Shown piece by piece: positions 62,286 to 64,000 of a stretch of 64,000 nucleotides of DNA. The notes under the pieces are model-generated. The model was not told where the DNA came from. It searched no databases and saw only the letters and a list, made by a program, of their open reading frames with translations. Every line of letters begins with the position of its first letter. Within the stretch, counting starts at the first letter, position 1. This stretch comes from Clostridiales bacterium (lineage in GTDB: Bacteria > Bacillota > Clostridia > Christensenellales > Borkfalkiaceae), in the NCBI GenBank assembly GCA_015055835.1, contig SVHJ01000001.1, forward strand, positions 1 through 64,000, read 5' to 3'. A program made the translations under genes and the position numbers.

Positions 62286-64000
62286 CTAACTTTTTTTGAA
62301 AAATTTTACATTTTCCATAGGAACTATACCACAAAGTTCTTGCATAAGCCCAGCGCACTCTCTAACACGGCAACTTGCCTTTAACGTTTTAGAATTTACC
62401 GTGATATAAGTTTCAATATCGCCTGGGTATTCTGCTAAAATATCGGCTATTTCTTGAACGAAGTCTTCCTTACCATCCGGCACGAAAATTCTTAAATAGG
62501 TAATTTCTTCCACCTTTTTTTCTTCCACTTCCGTTTCAAGCATTTCAATTTTATCAGCAAGAATTTTTACTTCGTTATCCTTTACTTGAAGTCTGCCACT
62601 AATTTTTACAACTTCGTCTTCTCTTATAATTCCCCTATACTTTTCAAACGCTTTTGAAAAGAAAACGCACTCAATTACGCCGTAAAGGTCTTCTAACATA
62701 ACGAAAGCCATGCTACTACCTGACTTAGTTGCAATTTTTTCATACTTAGAAATAATTCCACCGATAGTAACGTATTTACCCTCTTCAACTGCGTCGGTGT
62801 AAAATTTATCGCCCCTATCGTCTTCTTCGTAATAGTTTAGAACTTCAGTTGTAAAATTACAGCCGTCAAAACTTGACTTATAGTCGCTAAGTGGATGACC
62901 TGATACGTAAAGTCCAAGTACTTCCTTTTCCTTACCTAGTTTTTGTTTTGAATCGTATTCTAAAATATCAGGATATTGTAAATTCAAGTCAATATCATCT
63001 TCTATTAAACTACCGAATAAACTTAGTTGAGCGTCGTCTTTTTTCTTGTTTATTGCAATTACCTTATCAAGGGCATCTTCATAAACGGCAATCAACTTTG
63101 ACCTATAAACACCAAAGCAGTCAAATGCACCTGATAAAATAAGGTTTTCAACCAATCTTTTATTTAAGCCAACGTGTTCACATCTAACCAAAAAGTCTTC
63201 AAAAGAAGAAAATTCTCCTCCTCTTTCCCTTTCTTCTACTATTCCAGTAATAACGTTAAGTCCAACGTTCTTAAGGGCAACAAGCCCAAATCTTATACCC
63301 TTATCTTCTACCTTAAAGTAAACATTACTTTTATTGATATTAGGTGGATAAACTTCAATTCCTTTATCAAGAGCACAAGTTAAATATTTAGTTAATTCGT
63401 CAATTTTATCAATACGGTTGTTTAAGATTGATGCAAAAAACTCTCTTGGATAGTAGTTCTTTAGGTATGCCGTTTGATATGCTATAACTGCGTATGCAGC
63501 AGCGTGTGATTTGTTAAATGCGTACTGAGCAAAACTTCTAACCTTTTCAAAAAGTAGGTTAGCAACCTCTTCAGGGACACCCCTTTTTATACAACCGTCA
63601 ATATGCTGAACGTTTTTAGGGTCGCTGTCATCTACGCCACCGTAAACGAAATACTTCTTTTGGCTTTCTAGTTCCTTTAGGTTCTTTTTACTCATCGCCC
63701 TTCTAACGATATCTGCCCTACCAAGCGAGAAACCTGCTAAGTTTTGGAAAAGTTGCATAACTTGTTCTTGATATATAATTACGCCGTAAGTATTTTTAAG
63801 TATTGGCTCTAAAAGTGGGTGGTCGTAAACTATCGTTTCAGGGTTATGCTTATACCTAATATAGTCAGGAATAGAGTCCATAGGACCTGGTCTATATAAA
63901 GAAATACCTGCTATGATATCTTCAAATGTAGTAGGCTTTAGTTCTCTCATAAACTTTCTCATACCAGGAGAACCTAATTGGAATACTGCTTCAGTATCCC
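62286..64000 (-). CDS. dnaE: DNA polymerase III alpha subunit DnaE (5' part beyond window)
   Basis: The frame stays open to the right edge, so about 571 C-terminal residues are seen and the PHP domain and catalytic aspartates are out of view. Visible are the fingers motif RPGPMDSIPDYIRYKHN, QEQVMQLFQNLAGFSLGRADIVRRAM, FNKSHAAAYAVIAYQTAYLKNYYP, the helix-hairpin-helix region and the OB fold (VTIGGIISKYEKIATKSGSSMAFVML, cited in parts around residue 400 of the visible segment). An internal Met at 63962 is not the start. With polC reduced, this may be the only replicative polymerase visible in the region. Confidence 0.95.
   Translation of the reverse strand, partial: DTEAVFQLGSPGMRKFMRELKPTTFEDIIAGISLYRPGPMDSIPDYIRYKHNPETIVYDHPLLEPILKNTYGVIIYQEQVMQLFQNLAGFSLGRADIVRRAMSKKNLKELESQKKYFVYGGVDDSDPKNVQHIDGCIKRGVPEEVANLLFEKVRSFAQYAFNKSHAAAYAVIAYQTAYLKNYYPREFFASILNNRIDKIDELTKYLTCALDKGIEVYPPNINKSNVYFKVEDKGIRFGLVALKNVGLNVITGIVEERERGGEFSSFEDFLVRCEHVGLNKRLVENLILSGAFDCFGVYRSKLIAVYEDALDKVIAINKKKDDAQLSLFGSLIEDDIDLNLQYPDILEYDSKQKLGKEKEVLGLYVSGHPLSDYKSSFDGCNFTTEVLNYYEEDDRGDKFYTDAVEEGKYVTIGGIISKYEKIATKSGSSMAFVMLEDLYGVIECVFFSKAFEKYRGIIREDEVVKISGRLQVKDNEVKILADKIEMLETEVEEKKVEEITYLRIFVPDGKEDFVQEIADILAEYPGDIETYITVNSKTLKASCRVRECAGLMQELCGIVPMENVKFFKKS

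Noticed and set aside
1-64000. CRISPR arrays, tRNA and rRNA genes
   Set aside because: No regularly spaced repeats, cloverleaf-like sequences with CCA ends or rRNA-like GC-rich blocks were seen on either strand.

Overview
The window is a 64 kb segment of an AT-rich, low-GC Gram-positive genome, most likely a spore-forming anaerobic member of the Clostridia (inference). The support is the gene orders rimP-nusA-rnpM-ylxQ-infB-rbfA-nrnA-truB-ribF and dgt-dnaG-rpoD-trmK-nif3, ribonuclease J, EF-P, TrhP/TrmR tRNA modification, a SpoIIID sporulation regulator with a sigma-E-type promoter, a PdaB-like deacetylase, and adjacent ATP- and PPi-dependent phosphofructokinases. Nearly all genes lie on the minus strand. 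The plus-strand exceptions are a four-helix-bundle protein, ung-apgM, two membrane-anchored secreted proteins and serCA. No rRNA, tRNA, CRISPR array, integrase or transposase was seen.

Layout. 1-3.3 kb: the C-terminally cut GGGtGRT protein with its Fe-S scaffold partner, an OGG-type glycosylase, and rplU-rpmA behind a candidate L21 leader. 3.4-10.1 kb: small proteins, then nif3, trmK, rpoD, dnaG and dgt. 10.2-12.2 kb: ung-apgM. 12.2-16.7 kb: a 38-bp direct repeat, an XRE regulator, a serine hydrolase, malQ, a CPBP protease and an SDR. 16.7-26.8 kb: efp, an M24 peptidase, an Nfo-like TIM barrel and the rimP-to-ribF translation operon. 26.9-29.5 kb: ispG followed by a polC-like gene that keeps only the N-terminal, OB and exonuclease domains. 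29.6-38.5 kb: a compact phage head-morphogenesis operon with a candidate regulator and a perfect LexA box. 38.6-47.1 kb: a large surface protein, a double-OB SSB, the PdaB-like deacetylase and a type IIA topoisomerase pair. 47.2-53.1 kb: trhP, trmR, rnj and serCA. 53.2-56.6 kb: envelope lipid/glycan genes and spoIIID. 56.7-64 kb: a PfkB kinase, an atypical EF-G, pfp, pfkA and the C-terminal half of dnaE.

Two loci stand out. The first is the phage-derived operon: large terminase, a very short TerS-like protein with no visible HTH, P22-type portal, scaffold, capsid, connector, a beta-rich nozzle-like protein and a coiled-coil protein. All are intact and tightly packed, in P22 head order, with no tail fibre, lysis, replication or integration genes. 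A short protein with an ArpU/sigma-region-4-like segment and a LexA operator lie just upstream. This looks like a domesticated, SOS-linked, podovirus-type particle, comparable in logic to a gene transfer agent or a capsid-forming satellite. The second is the polC locus, where the expected replicative polymerase has been reduced to a 519-residue OB-exonuclease protein with no PHP or polymerase domain. This suggests DnaE-based replication with a possible free-standing proofreader. Both interpretations are inferences from sequence.
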